A DNA stretch of 64,000 nucleotides from Gibbula magus (GCA_936450465.1 OW388296.1:12521867-12585866), one strand, 5' to 3'; shown: positions 12,900 through 25,265, counted from the stretch's first letter. Program-made: numbers and translations. The notes: generated by a model from the sequence alone, not told the origin.

Positions 12900-13930
12900 T
12901 AGCTATCCCAGGACTAGTTAAAGAAAGCTCTCCCAGGATTTGTCACTAGTTAAAGATAGCTTTCCCAGGATTTGTCACTAGTTAAAGATAGTTATCCCAG
13001 GATTTGTCACTAGTTAAAGATAGCTGTCCCAGGATTTGTCACTAGTTAAAGATAGTTATCCCAGGATTTGTCACTAGTTAAAGATAGCTGTCCCAGGATT
13101 TGTCACTGGTTAAAGATAGCTTTCCCAGGATTTGTCACTAGTTAAAGAAAGCTCTCCCAGGATTTGTCACTAGTTAAAGATAGCTTTCCCAGGATTTGTC
13201 ACTAGTTAAAGATAGTTATCCCAGGATTTGTCACTAGTTAAAGATAGCTGTCCCAGGATTTGTCACTGGTTAAAGATAGTTTTCCCAGGATTTGTCACTA
13301 GTTAAAGATAGCTCTCCCAGGATTTGTCACTAGTTAAAGATAGCTATCTCAGGATTTGTCACTAGTTAAAGATAACTATCCCAGGATTTGTCACAAGTTA
13401 AAGATAGCTTTCCCAGGATTTGTCACTAGTTAAAGATAGCTCTCCCAGGATTTGTCACTAGTTAAAGATAGCTATCTCAGGATTTGTCACTGGTGAAAGA
13501 TAGTTATCCCAGAATTTGTCACTGGTTAAAGATAGCTTTTCCAAGATTTGTCACTAGTTAAAGATAGCTATCCCAGGATTTGTCACTAGTTAAATATAGC
13601 TATCCCAGGATTTGTCATTAGTTAAAGATAGCTATACCAGGATTTTTCACTTGTTAAAGATAGCTATCCCAGGATTTGTCACTAGTTAATGATAGCTATC
13701 CCAGGATGTGTCACTAGTTAAAGATAGCTCTCCCAGGATTTGTCACTGGTTAAAGATAGCTTATCCAGGATTTGTCGCTGGGTGATGATAGCTATCCCAG
13801 GATTTGTCACTAGTTAATGATAGCTATCCCAGGATGTGTCACTAGTTAAAGATAGCTCTCCCAGGATTTGTCACTAGTTAAAGATAGCTGTCCCAGGATT
13901 TGTCACTAGTTAATGATGGCTATCCCAGGA
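12900..13930 (+). repeat. 32-bp minisatellite, about 32 units
   Basis: The unit contains CCCAGGATTTGTCACTAGTT and AAAGATAGCT, repeated with a 32-bp period over about 1.03 kb. Variation is concentrated at a few positions (for example TAGCTATCCC, TAGTTATCCC, TAGCTCTCCC, TAGCTTTCCC), and variant strings recur in blocks, as expected from multi-unit duplication. Confidence 0.92.
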
Positions 13931-14755
13931 TATCCAGGATCCATGGTTAACTAGGCCTCATATCAGCAATTGCAACTTAATACAGATTATTTACATTACT
14001 TCCTGGTAATGAACGAAATTCCATTCCATGATGGTTTGAAATCAGAAGAGGGAGAATTCAAATTTGTTTGTGAACTATGCCATTTAAGATCAAGGACGAA
14101 TTAATGTTAATCTTCTCCATAACAATTCAAGTAAAAAGTTGCAATTAGTATTTTTACGGATGTCTAGACTTGCATTTCTAACATTTCAAGATACTGTATA
14201 CAGCAGCTTTGTTAATCCATGAAAACTTTATTCCACAGATTTGTATTGCCAATATTTGAGATCTCATTGATTCCAAGTTACTGTTATAGAATTAGACAGA
14301 TTATCCAATCACAATGTAGGATTCTCCAACTTCCTGGTTATGGCGTAGCTCCATGCTGGACTAGTACCCGTGCACTCAGTCGTCTTTAAGAGGGTTCCAT
14401 TTCCATTCAATGAAAACAGAATTGCTACTTGTAAGGACAAATTACTTGTGGAAATTAATTTTAGTCAAGTTCATTTTGCACAGAAAAAAACATGTCTGAC
14501 AAGTTAATAGCTGTTGCCTAGCAACCAAAATTATATGATTATCTAGTAACGAAGGAGTACTTGGAGTTGATCTGAAACTCGAACTACAATATTAGACATT
14601 TTCTGGAATGCCATATATTCGGGCTGCATGTCATTTAAGCAATTATTGTTTTTGTTGCAAGAGGAATGTTTTAGATTAAATATTCTATAGCTATGAGTTT
14701 CATGCTGATATGATTATCATTATTGTTATTGTCCATGTACTATGAAGAGTTTCAC
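13931..14755. other. Gene-free AT-rich spacer
   Basis: No coding, RNA or repeat signal that I can support. Confidence 0.4.
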
Positions 14756-14898
14756 AAATGGCTGTAATATTTCCCAACTGCCAAGTAGCATTAAACAATA
14801 ACTCACTCACTCAACTAAATTGTACTTCCAAACAATCGCCGCTAATGGCTGCAATACTGCCGAAGCGGCGTTAAACAATAACTCACTCACTCGCTCAC
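14756..14898 (+). mobile_element. Two tandem SINE-type 3' tails
   Basis: Two adjacent blocks each run from a GGCTG(T/C)AATA start through a CTGCC(A)AG..GC(G)TTAAA stretch to TAAACAATAACTCACTCACTC (ends near 14813 and 14892). The second also keeps GCCGAAGCGGCG. This tail is typical of SINEs I know from vetigastropods such as abalone. Both copies lack the tRNA head. Confidence 0.7.
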
Positions 14899-15084
14899 TT
14901 CCAAACAAGTAGATTTAAATGGATCAATTATTATTGTTTGATTAGCAGCTCTACCCTTATTTAGTGCCTTGTTGGTGAAATTTAGCTATTTTCAAGGTCA
15001 TTGTCCCCATAATGTTCTGAAATATCCACATGGTTTGATTTCATGTGAGCCTGAGTGACCCTTACATTAATTTGATTTTGCACT

Positions 15085-15425
15085 TTTTATGCCCCCAAAT
15101 CATAGTTTCCGGGTTATATTGTTTTTCACATTGTCTGTCTCTTTGTCCGAAAAACTTTAACCATGACCATAACTTTTGATTGATAGGTCTTTGATTCTTC
15201 ACCAGTTTGATTGAAATTGACCTTGTTCTGAGGAATAAAATGTCCAAAATAATGCATCTCCCGGGATACAAACAGGTTCTCTAGCTTCCTCTCTACAAGG
15301 TCTGAGAACATCCCGTATAGGCCCGTGTTTTGTGCCAGTTTTAGTTTAGACAAAACCCAGTCAGGTAGTTGAACAATCACATCATGGTTTTTAATGGTTG
15401 CCGTTTTGAAATCTTTCGGAATCAT
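15085..15425. mobile_element. Interspersed repeat beginning TATGCCCCCAAA
   Basis: It opens with TATGCCCCCAAATCATAG, then a CTGTCTGTCTCTTTGTCCG stretch and AACTTTAACCATGACCATAA, a recurrent layout of mollusc interspersed repeats. On the minus strand it holds an open frame of 99 codons (15425 to 15126). The N-terminal part (QLPDWVLSKLKLAQN, FSDLVERKLENLF) looks protein-like, but the C-terminal part is the repeat read backwards. I therefore treat it as repeat, with a small chance of a decayed element ORF. Confidence 0.45.
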
Positions 15426-16062
15426 TCATTTACACGTTCCTCATGTTACAGAAACTGACGAAAGTATGACTGTTGGGAGTTACTTGCCCCTAGCTTCTAG
15501 CACCGAGAACTTTCGTTGGACGTTCTGTGATTGGCTACCTCAATAGTAAACCTCTATACTATAAGAGTTTGTATCCAAGTAGATGCACTATTTTGCAACT
15601 TTTATTCTTCGGAAAACGGTTGATTTCAATCAGACTGGATACCTCACACGTGTATCCATTGTGATCAGACCTTTCTGCTGAAGTGAAATATTTTTACTCT
15701 GTAATATTAGTATTGGTACTTATATTTGATGTTTGATTTAAACCTAGGCTTATATCCATGATCATCAGTGTTAAGCAACACATCTTGTTTCCAAATTGCC
15801 AAGCTTTCAGTGATGGGGTCTGTGGTATCCCAGGTTTGACTTGAGTTGGGCTTTGCTGTGTCTGGCATTACTCCTGACCAATTCCTTATTTCCCCTATGG
15901 TTATTTGTTTGTTCTGTGAAGGTTGACATCGGGATTTTTCTCCCCCGACGCAAAACGCAAAACAGTTGATTATGTATTCAGTGGTGTCCGTATGTCCCAC
16001 TCTTGTTAACGCGATATTTCACGAAGCGTCACATCCAAAGCCTTCAAATTTGTTACCAACCT

Positions 16063-16266
16063 ACATTGATTTTGGTGACCTTGACCTTAGGATAGGTTTG
16101 TTTCCAGAGCACAATTTCAAAACCCTTCATAATATTTTCCTTAAACTCTGGATGTGTATTACCCACCTACTGAAGTGGTACTTAAACGATATACAATTAT
16201 TTGTCAAAGATATGTTTCAAAGGTTATGTGGGACCGGTGAGATATGTCATCTTCTGATGGCTCTTG
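16063..16266 (+). mobile_element. Fragment of the GGAGCACA-type repeat
   Basis: The 3' half of a family whose longer copy is at 49531-50098. Shared blocks are AGGTTTGTTTCC(A/G)GAGCACA, AAAACCCTTCATAATAT, ATGTGTATTACCCAC, ATGTGGGACCGGTG and GATATGTCATCTTCTG. An open frame of 128 codons (15966-16352) runs through it but is not conserved in the other copy. Confidence 0.75.
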
Positions 16267-16399
16267 TATCGGACCAGCTCAACCATTCAGAGATTGTTAA
16301 GTCCTGTAGTTTGGCCCTGCAAGAATGGTTTGTCACGGTTATACATTCTTAACAATTCGAGACAATATACACTTGCAATTGATAATTAAGACGATTTTA

Positions 16400-17040
16400 A
16401 TTCACCCATTTCAACACTACCGCAATTTGTTCGGCGAATCCTTTTGAAAATGCTCACTGAGGCATGACTGTGATAAGCGACAGGCGGGGCGCCTAGACAG
16501 CTACTCCGCCGGTGTCTCATTAATTAATTAATGATGATTATCACTGCCGCTAAATGAATTTATGAGGTGTATTACATCGCCAAAAAGACATGTTTATGTA
16601 ATAATTGTGTAATTGTCATCTGCGGAATTACCTAGTTGGATATCTAAACATTCGATATATGGGAAATTTAAGTTGGTTTATTGAAGGTTTCTTTGTGAAA
16701 TTAACAATCAAAATGTTGCGAAATTACGTTGAATTGTGACTCGCCGAAAATCAAATTCCTCCACATGCGTCACAGAAGTCATCCCTTCACGGGTCACACC
16801 CCCACAGACTTTCATTCTGGTCGCCGGGCTAAATCAGGCGTTTTTTTAAAAAGCCGTATATAAGTAATTTATGGACCGATTTCAGAAATTTTAAATCAAG
16901 CAATTGTCAAATTGACATCCCATTTTAATGAATCCGATTTGGACCATATGTCATTTCATCTATCCTCATTTTATTCCGTTGGATATGATAAATCCAGCTA
17001 TGATATATAAGGTGCATGATATGCTTCTAAAAATCATTCC
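16400..17040. other. Non-coding, locally GC-richer region
   Basis: Around 16480-16510 (GACAGGCGGGGCGCCTAGAC) and 16800 the base composition rises briefly, but no open frame, splice-bounded exon or RNA is convincing. Confidence 0.3.
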
Positions 17041-17044
17041 CTGA

Positions 17045-17158
17045 GAATGGTTAAGTTAGTTATGGGGTAAGTACGTTACGGGTTAAGTAATTAAGTTATG
17101 GGTTAAGTATGTTATGAGTTAAGTGATTAAGTTACGGGTTAAGTAAGTTAAGGGGTAA
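17045..17158 (+). repeat. Degenerate GGGTTAAGTA minisatellite
   Basis: GTTA(C/T)GGGTTAAGTAA-like units recur about six times with small changes in length and spacing. Confidence 0.7.
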
Positions 17159-19551
17159 CCTCAAAATCTATCTGTATTCAGGATCATGAAAAAAGTCGTA
17201 TATATTCTAATCAATATTTATTCTTAGCAAAAGTTTGTCTCAAGTCGCTTCAATATCCTGGGGAATAGATAGAAGGTATACGAACCGGAGCTAGGATATT
17301 TCAGAAAGAGGCTATGTTATGTCCGTTGCTACACACCGCTGCACCGACAGACCCGGACTCTCCCAGGCTTGTTGAATAGCTGAATTGGGACATCATATAA
17401 ATGCTTATTGACCTAGGTAGAGAAATCTATGACTGCCTCTTTGTCACTAAAATGTTGGCTATGTCAACCGAGATCTGTTGACAGTACAGTATGGAAAGCT
17501 TGTCAAGTGCCCCATGGAGTGCTTGTTAAGATCTTCCATACAGTACCTGGGAGTCGCAGAATCTAATTGATTTATTTGGCAACATATTTCTATCTTCTGG
17601 GTTGCCCATGTTATTAAAATTCAGCGTAAATCCATATTTTAGAACGTTATATAAACACTTAACCTTATAATTTATTTGAGCGAAACCTTGCCGAAGATCG
17701 GTAATTCAATCTTTCTGAATATTCTTGACCCAGCAAGTAATGGGTTAACTGGTACAGTGTACAGTCAATATATTTGATAGACTTCATCAACACATACTTA
17801 ACCTTCAGGTTCAATTGAGTCAAATCTTGCTGAAGATTTGTAGTAAGATTGGCCAATATAAATCTGTATCGCAGCAGGGAAAGGGTGTATTTAACTAATA
17901 TATATAGAGGTTATCATGTTTTGGGATGGTCACTTCCTGCATTAGGAATAAACATTGTATTTTGCGAGCCTTGGCAAGATTTGAACCCCAGACTTCTAGT
18001 TCTTTCTTGGACTGCATGGTTCCTGTCATTTTACAGAGGTTAATTTGTACTCAACATCTTAAGCATTACCACTGATGGTTAAACAAGAAATACAGTCTCA
18101 TGTAACATTGTTCTATTTGCGATCACACAATCTGCAATAGTACAAATTCTTGTTCTTGGCGAACCCACACCCAAGAAGTACAGTCTTGTTCCTAGAAGCA
18201 ACAAACACACAAAGTGATGATGTCATCAATAATGACTTGTCCTCCTGGATACCATCTTTGTTTTGTAAACAACTGCCAACCTTCCAATCACTAACTAAAG
18301 TCTGTGACTATTATAATATTACTAAATGTGCAGCAGTAATGTCAAATAGAGTGGAGGGTATGTTCTATAAATTCTGGTCCTCATTTCATCTTCTGTTTAT
18401 ATGAATGTATTTTCGTGATTGATACCTGTAAAAAAAGTTTCAATAAAAATATTTTATAAAAATCTTCACGAGGTGTTGTTTCATACTGCTTGATATTGTC
18501 CCCAGTCACTTTTGTTCTCCAAAATTTCTGTCAAAAAGGTCAAGATATAAGAAAATTCCATGTTCTTTTACCATAACTAAAATGCAAGCATTCTTAATCT
18601 GATTTGCTCTTTCATCATTACTATCCTACGTATTGACCATTTGGATTTGAACACAAGACAAGATATTTTAATAATACTTTAATTTGTTAAAACTTGGCGT
18701 TTTGGAAAAATAATGATCACAACGAAAATCACCAAAAAATGTCATTCCTTACACACAAAATAAATACACAATATTATTGTGATCCCTCTTAGTATCTGAG
18801 TTAATAAGTGTCGTACCATTCTGAGTGATTAATTTTCAGTAATTACAATTCAATAACAATAATTCATGATTGAACACTGTCTTTCAATAAGATAACCTGG
18901 AATATTATACTGCATTAGCAGTCAAGTGTTCATCTGAACTTTCCTTCACTGAAGAGAAATTACTAACTGTGTTAAATTACTGCCAAAACACACAAGTACA
19001 AGCACATGTGCAGTGCTAAAAAACATGGCTGCCTGTCTGTCAGCCAATTGGTGGTTAGTTCTCAATTGGGTCAGTTGTAAAGTGGCCACCAAGTCCTCCT
19101 GGCTTGCTAGAGTTTTGATGAACTAAGTTTCATTAAATTGTTGGGTCTAACACATTCTGAGACATCCTGCTCCATCAGAGTCTTTGTACCGCGAGGCTGC
19201 TTCAAACCCCTGATTATAAACTCAACTTCCGCCTCGTATCGAAAAATAACCAGCCAATGTCAATGACTGAAAATCAAGCAATGTTTCTCTGATGAGAAGA
19301 CTGATCAGCGACCATCAAATTTCACATCCATCATAAAATTTCTTTGGCTGGCAAAATATGTACTATTAATAGCAGTTAACCTTCCGGTAACATTACGAGG
19401 CAAAAGCAGTACGGATAATCAGGGGACTTAAGTCTCCTTGTGGTTACAAATACCCTGATGTAACCGGATGATTCTGAGAAGGCCTGACTCAGTTTTCCAA
19501 CCACAAATTGTGCAATGCTAGGTAAGACTCAAATGTCATTGTACTCTCAAT
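17159..19551. other. Gene-free region
   Basis: Apart from two related blocks (ACACTTAACCTTATAATTTA at about 17655 and ACATACTTAACCTTCAGGTT at about 17792, each followed by a TTG(A)GC/TCAAA.. CTTGC(C/T)GAAGAT block), I see no structure. Open frames of 60-84 codons look like chance. Confidence 0.45.
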
Positions 19552-19663
19552 GAAAAGACAAGGATATTTTATGGATGATCAACTTCTTTATTTGACAATG
19601 GCGACGTTTCGGTATAGATCCTTATACCGTTATCAAGCATGAAGTTAATCATCCTTGTCTTTC
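19552..19663 (-). mobile_element. Short foldback element with hammerhead-like core
   Basis: The ends pair as an imperfect inverted repeat (AAAGACAAGGAT left, ATCCTTGTCTTTC right, with GATCAACTTC / GAAGTTAATC inside). On the minus strand the core reads CTTGATAAC, a perfect 6-bp stem GGTATA / TATACC around AGGATC, then GAAACGTCGCC. This has the layout of a degenerate hammerhead ribozyme. It is then followed by AATAAAGAAGTTGATC, a block shared with the 25486, 36210, 38785 and 45568 copies. Confidence 0.65.
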
Positions 19664-19698
19664 TATTACACTAACTTCTAGAATGCCTCTCAAACATT

Positions 19699-19843
19699 CC
19701 AACCGATGCTCGCAGGTTTCACTGCAATGCATAGCCACATGGCACTGTGGGCTTTCTCCCTGCCGTAATACTAGCAGCCGCGATATAAATGAAATACTCT
19801 TGAAAGCGGCGTTAAACCCCAACTCACCTCACCTCACCTCTCA
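19699..19843 (+). mobile_element. SINE 3' fragment
   Basis: Body and tail of the 4155-type SINE: ATGCTCGCAGGTTTCACTGC, CTCCCTGCCGTAATACTAGC, GCGGCGTTAAACCCCAACTC and a final run of CTCACCTCACCTCACC. The 5' part and promoter are missing. Confidence 0.88.
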
Positions 19844-20509
19844 AACAGTTGATACCCTGAATGAGGTATTATCATGATATAAAGTACTGTATACTGGAAC
19901 ATTTTCGAGGTTGAAAATGTTGATCTTTCAAGACCATGTGGCCTTTTATGGATTTTGATTTTTGTGGTTCGGGAGTGACTGTTTTAAAAAAGTGTTGATA
20001 TGCAGGAGAATCATTGTTGATTGGAAATATTTGAGGTTCAAACTTTACGAACGAAAACCACAAAAATGTTCAACCAAATGTTGAATGAAATGTCCAAGTA
20101 AACAGTGTAAGAATATATCTAATCAGATATCTAATTTACAAATCCTGAAATGATTAGTAACAGGTGTGTGATCTATGGCATGCAGGGACCAACATTTTGA
20201 TGCCAATGATTTGTGATATCTTTCAAGTAGTGAGATTTGACTTCAGATGACTTCATCATGATTTTGTGTTGGTCTAATCGCATTCTCAACTTCTTCTCCA
20301 GAACCACTAGCTGAGTCTGGAAAGCTGATATCTTGTGAACAAGTATTTTGCCAATGAGGGTTGTAAATTGTAGATTTAGTGACTGTTTGCAGTAATTCAA
20401 TGCTTAGCAAATATTTACCTGTATGTTTATGATAGAGCCCTCATGCAGTCAAACTGTGTGTTGTGAACAGCTTGGTGAAGAATGTTATTGTACCTATTTG
20501 TTAAGTGGA
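19844..20509. other. Gene-free spacer
   Basis: Open frames of 63-75 codons on the minus strand lack any recognisable motif. No repeat copy identified. Confidence 0.4.
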
Positions 20510-20949
20510 TTAAAAGGAGGGTTCTATCGGGGTATTTTTTGTGGAAACGAAATTCGAGATGATATCCCCGTTTACACATATATGCTTTTAATATATGATT
20601 AAAACACAGTCAAATTGAAAGATATTAGTGAAGTCAATACTTTGATGACTTTACATTTCACAACTTGATAAAGACAAGCGCACATTTGTTGACAAATCAA
20701 AACAATGATAATTGAAGCCATTCATCGGCTCTGCGAGTGGGGAAAACTTCGCTACGGCCTAACAGCATATTGTTTATTACTTTTATGATACATTATGTGT
20801 TACTATGTGAATATTATATCAGTGAATATGTTTTATTATTAAAAAAAAGTTAAATACGGTTAAATTTAGCGTGTTTTCATTTCACGAAATGTCAAGGATC
20901 CAAGATGGCGGATGCGGCCGATAGATCGTTGATAGAACTTTCCCTTTAA
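20510..20949. mobile_element. TTAA-ended MITE, copy 1
   Basis: 440 bp homologous along its length to 43141-43561. It starts TTAAAAGGAGGGTTCTATCG and ends ATAGAACTTTCCCTTTAA, so the ends form imperfect terminal inverted repeats bounded by TTAA. TTAA is the target site of piggyBac-type transposases, so a non-autonomous piggyBac-like element is the leading idea. There is no transposase. This copy has an insertion near its right end containing CCAAGATGGCGG, a YY1-like motif absent from copy 2. Confidence 0.75.
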
Positions 20950-23431
20950 GCTTACTAAAGCTAGGTTACTAAATTACACTAATTAACTCTGCAATTTATC
21001 ATACAAACAAATTAGAAGAGATACTGCAGGCAAATTTTATTGTTTTGAATAAAAAAATATCTTAAGTTAATTGGTTATATTGCCATCAGGCTATTTCTTT
21101 GGTTGAATGAAGAAACTTCTCCGTATAAGGTCAACTTCGCCAACTTAAAATGAAGCTCATTGTGGATGTAGTCATTACTTAATTGTTTTTATAAATCAAA
21201 GTGTATTGAGTGTGTATCAGTATCATTGAAGTAAAATGAAGCTCATCTTTAATATTTTATTACTTATTTGTTTATATGGATTCATATTACATTCTGCAAA
21301 AATCTTTGATGTGATTAAGATCAATGTCACTGAAGTAAAACAAAGCTTATCTTTTATTACTTTTTTGTTACTATGGAATAAAATATATCCTAGAACAATC
21401 AAAGTATTTTGAAATAAAAAGAATGCAATAAAAATAAAATAAGCTCTGAAGATGGCAAAAGTTCTGTTAGTACAAAATTTATGACAAATATATTAGGTGT
21501 TGTGGAATTTGAAATAGTATTTCTCCATCATTTATTATTATTTGCATTATTTATAAGTATTTTGGATAAAAATTATGTCTTTGCTTTCTATTGATGTTAT
21601 TGGAAATTTATTATATCTTCATTAATAAATATTCTACATGAAATTTAATCAAAGCAAGATTTGAAACAAGGAATTTCTGTCGTAAAAAATATTCCATGAC
21701 AAATTATGTTGAATTGTTTTAAAACCAACAATTATTCCTTTTGAAGTGTATAGACCTTTCGAATCATTGAAACATTAACTGTGTGCTGCAGAACTTTGAA
21801 ACAATTAGTACTGGACAATTTCTGCATCAAAATCATATGTTCCATGTGAAATTATAATGAGTAGTTTCAAAGTAATATTTCATTGTAGTATTTCTGTGCT
21901 GTTAAATATTTCATATGAAATTGTACTGCTGTGTCTCGAAACCGCTTTATATTCATTAAAAAAGTCAAGCCAGCCAGCTAGCCAGCGCCATAAAACTTAC
22001 TTTAACGCGAGGTTAATGCTCTAACATTTTGCCCTTCATCATGTAATTTCTTCCTTGTTGATTATTTACGAGGGTGGTTTATTCCAAATTATTTCTCACG
22101 TAATGGTCTAGATCTAAATATGCATGATTTTCTGTGCATCCTCATAATGAAAAAAACATTTGATAAAAATCCATCGTCATGGCAGATTTCATCTTTTCTA
22201 TTTATGCTGTCGATTGTAAGTATGATCAATAATTTGCTCCCGAAATTTTCAACAGTACTGGCCATGCAGCTTACTTGAATCCTGTGGTGTCTTGCCTCAT
22301 TTTGAGGTTATTTGCCAGATTTGATTACAGCGAACGTTAATATAATGACCAGCGCCACAGACAAAAACTCCTCAAATCTCCGGATTTTTGCAAAGGTCAT
22401 TGGTTGTGTTATACTGTAAGCTTCTGAAATCAAAGGCGAGGTTTGAAAATCTCATTAAGCAGTTTTCTCATAAATCATGACTTCGTTGAAATACGTTTTC
22501 TTCGTTATTCATTTCTTTTAGTCATCCAAAAGATTTTTATTTCTAACTTTCTAATTAAGTTATGATATACCTTACAAAACAGGCTGATATTTTTTCCCTA
22601 ATGTTTTGTAAATAATTACATTTTTTTAATCAAATGTTTCCTCATTTTTCAACAGACAGCATTAATCAAATTATGTCGTTATGGTGATTGATGAGAAACA
22701 AGAATTTACTAAAACAAACTAATCATGTTGTTTTCATTATTGTTGAAATGGACAGTCGTGCGCCTTATATAAAATACCAGCTTTTGAGTGTTCATTTCTG
22801 CTACCGAGTTGGAATAACGAAAAAACAGAACTTGGACTCCAACGTGTCTTGGAATGATTGAGGTTGCACTGGTACCAGGTTATGACTCGTATTTTTATCA
22901 ATGATAAGGAAACTTGGACCTCCTTTCATTAGTCGCATGTCAAGATTTATTAATGGTTCTACTTTCTTCATCAATTACCCAGCTTCGGCCAAGGACATTT
23001 CTGACTGGTAACATATACATTTGTTAGCATGAGTTTGTCTAGTTCAATACTTTTGATTATTCTCTGAAGAAATTCTGCAACTATCTTTTGTGCTTTCAAT
23101 GAAACCTTAGGGTATTGAAGAACTGAAAGGTTATTTTTTAAATGATTTTTAATCTTAACAAATTTTATTGGTTATTAGTGGAAAATATTTTACATCCTGC
23201 AACAATCTGAGATTGAGTTAGCAGTAAAGCCATAGTAGAACTGACAATGTATTTGTAAACTTTTTGCATATAAATATATTCTAATCAATGTGTGATGGAA
23301 TTAATTTCAACACCATTGATTTTTTACAAGAGTGAAATTCTGCAACCATCACTATCAATGTTTGCAATGCTAAAATTCTATGCTAATATCAGCTAGTACT
23401 TGAAAGTCCACAGGTCTGTAGTAGATTTATA
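20950..23431. other. AT-rich gene-free region
   Basis: A loosely repeated block (AGTAAAATGAAGCTCAT, AAGTAAAACAAAGCTTAT and TTATTACTT..TTGTTTATATGG-like text) recurs at about 21150, 21235 and 21335, suggesting an old 90-110 bp tandem duplication. No coding seen. Confidence 0.5.
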
Positions 23432-23750
23432 ATACCCCCGACCTAAAAAGGTTGGGGATATATAATAATACCAATGATTCCGTCTGTCCGTTTGAAAACA
23501 ATTGTCCGATCGATTACAGAAAAACTATTTATCTCATCCTTTTAAAATTTGGCACATGTTTTCTTCACAACTAGGAGACTTGCAGTGCAAATGTAACACG
23601 ATTTGGTGAACTTTTTGGCGATTTTTTATATTTATTTACTTTGTCATATTCGGAACTGTACTTCTGTGTTCTTGTTGATTTTACTGTTTTATATTTCCAC
23701 TGGTGATATTTTGGAAAAAGTTAAATTTTCTTTCCTTTCCTATAAATGTT
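23432..23750 (+). mobile_element. Truncated ATACCCCCGACC-type element
   Basis: It starts with a small hairpin (ATACCCCCGACC, then GGTTGGGGATAT) and a degraded CCGTCTGTCCGT tract. It then has one internal unit starting TTGTCCGATCGATTACAGAA and the tail TATATTTCCACTGGTGATAT. It matches the start and the 3' part of the larger element at 33898 but has only one internal unit and loses similarity near 23750. Confidence 0.8.
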
Positions 23751-23866
23751 TGCAATGACACTTGTTTGGGTGGCATTCAAGAAATTTTAGTGAGTATATC
23801 TTTACTTGGCTGAGTTACGCAAATTGAGCGCAACAGCTTTCAGGAAAAGGGTATCAATATATATAG

Positions 23867-24077
23867 TTATTACTCGCCCGTGTAAGATACTGCAGTGTAA
23901 TATTTATACGGCAATATTAAACTAGTGTAATACCGCCGCACATATGACGTCACAATAGTTTGCGGTTATGACGTCCCAATGAGAGTAGCGTCGTCACAAT
24001 GGCACCGGGCTTGCGGGAATCATAGTTTTGAGAGCCATGTCGGCTATTTTGCTGGAATATTGGTGGGCGAGTAATAA
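23867..24077. mobile_element. MITE with perfect 13-bp terminal inverted repeats
   Basis: The left end TTATTACTCGCCC (23867-23879) and right end GGGCGAGTAATAA (24065-24077) are exact reverse complements. The body (211 bp overall) includes GACGTCACAATAG and GTAATATTTATACGGCAATA. A diverged second copy lies at 56903-57092. There is no coding capacity. The transposase family cannot be assigned because no clear target duplication is visible. Confidence 0.8.
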
Positions 24078-24080
24078 ACA

Positions 24081-24221
24081 GAATACTAAACTTCCTTCTA
24101 TTTAATACTATTTTTATTAAACTCGTGAATGATTGGTATCAAACTCGCTTTCGCTCCTTTTATACAAAATCATTAACTCGTTTAATAAAAATGGTATTGA
24201 ATAGAAGGTCATTTAGTATCC
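24081..24221. mobile_element. Foldback element abutting the MITE
   Basis: Arms of about 53 bp (24081-24133 and 24169-24221) pair with roughly 85-90% identity. For example GAATACTAAAC and CTTCTATTTAATACTATTTT on the left mirror AAAATGGTATTGAATAGAAG and TTTAGTATCC on the right. The loop is about 35 bp. The foldback begins almost exactly where the MITE ends, so the two may be parts of one composite element. Confidence 0.65.
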
Positions 24222-24619
24222 TCTATTTATCACAAAATTCTCTGAAAGTTTAAATGCTTGTAACTGTAAAAGTCCTATTTAGTAGCTAAAGTAGGTCAAG
24301 TTGAAAGAAGCCAGAGTTGAGTGCAAGATCCTTCAGGGCTAGAATAGCGGTGATTAGTTTAACCGGCATTCTCTGACGCCCTCCGTCCACCTTCCTCTGA
24401 CAGAAGCTGATGCAAGCTTGCGAACAACAATATTACACGCCCGGCACGACTCAGAGCAGTTAGATAATGGATGAGAGATCAATCTATTATTCAGTCAAGC
24501 TTACAAGAGGGATTTGGCTTCCTTGACCTTCTGGCTGCAGGTAGGGAGGCCAAGAAGTCGGGGATAACTTCGTTACTGGAACCGGGTCCTCGACAATCCT
24601 GGTCTAGCTAGGTTCTAGT

Positions 24620-25265
24620 GCAGGAACTTTCTTGCAGGATCATGAAGCAACAAAGACAAATTTGAATAAGCACAAATTTTGCTTAGTCTCTGTAATTTTT
24701 TTGTTAGCTGAAATCCAGGATTACTGGATCTCAGTCTTCAACCATCGATACATGGATTTTCTTGCAGGATCATAAAGTAACTTCGTAAAAAATTGGATAA
24801 GCAAAAAGTCTGTTAAGTCTTTGCCATTTAAATTTAGATGAATTCGACATTTAGCATGGCTCTCTGTCCTCAACCATCCTGGTCTAGGGTCTCTGGTGCA
24901 AAGATGTTAATGTTCTTGCAGGATCATGAAGCAACTTCGAAAATTTGTGTATAACCAAAAGTTCTGCTTTGTCTTTGCCATTTTTCCAGCCTTGGTTACT
25001 GGATCTCTGTCCTCAACCATCTTGGTCTTGGGTCTGCGGCACTTTCTTATCATGATTTCTCTACTTAGTTGTCCAGGAATGTTTCTTAGTTTCTCTGTGT
25101 TTCTTTACTGCCAGATCCATGGACTTTTTCTATCTCTTCTGTTTTTCTTTCTCTTCACAAGAACTAATTTGCTTTTAGGTGTCCTGCAGGTCTCAGGATC
25201 ATGAATCAACGCAGACATTTATTGGCTAAGTAAACATTTTGACTAGTCTCTGCCATTTTTAGTTT
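24620..25265 (+). repeat. Diverged tandem duplication, three to four units of 130-270 bp
   Basis: The block CTTGCAGGATCATGAAGCAA starts at 24631, 24761 (slightly changed) and 24915, and recurs as CCTGCAGGTCTCAGGATCAT near 25183. Each is followed by a GCTTAGTCTCTGTAATTTTT-like block, and three share CTGTCCTCAACCATC..GGTCT. A hydrophobic open frame of 92 codons (24926-25204) lies inside the third unit and is not kept in the others. Confidence 0.75.

Noticed and set aside
12900..13930. CRISPR-like array appearance
   Set aside because: Units are contiguous 32-bp repeats without unique spacers; the host is eukaryotic. The same applies to the 49-bp and 56-bp arrays.
15126..15425. Minus-strand frame of 99 codons with a protein-like start
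   Set aside because: Its second half is a recognisable interspersed-repeat layout and there is no splice or start support; kept only as a note in the repeat entry.
15966..16352. Open frame of 128 codons
   Set aside because: It lies over a copy of the GGAGCACA-type repeat; the matching region at 49741-50098 does not keep the frame.
24492..24540. Possible 46-nt exon (TTATTCAG acceptor, GCAG|GTAGGG donor)
   Set aside because: Length and phase do not fit the supported exons, the acceptor has no pyrimidine tract, and the site is far upstream of the candidate first exon.
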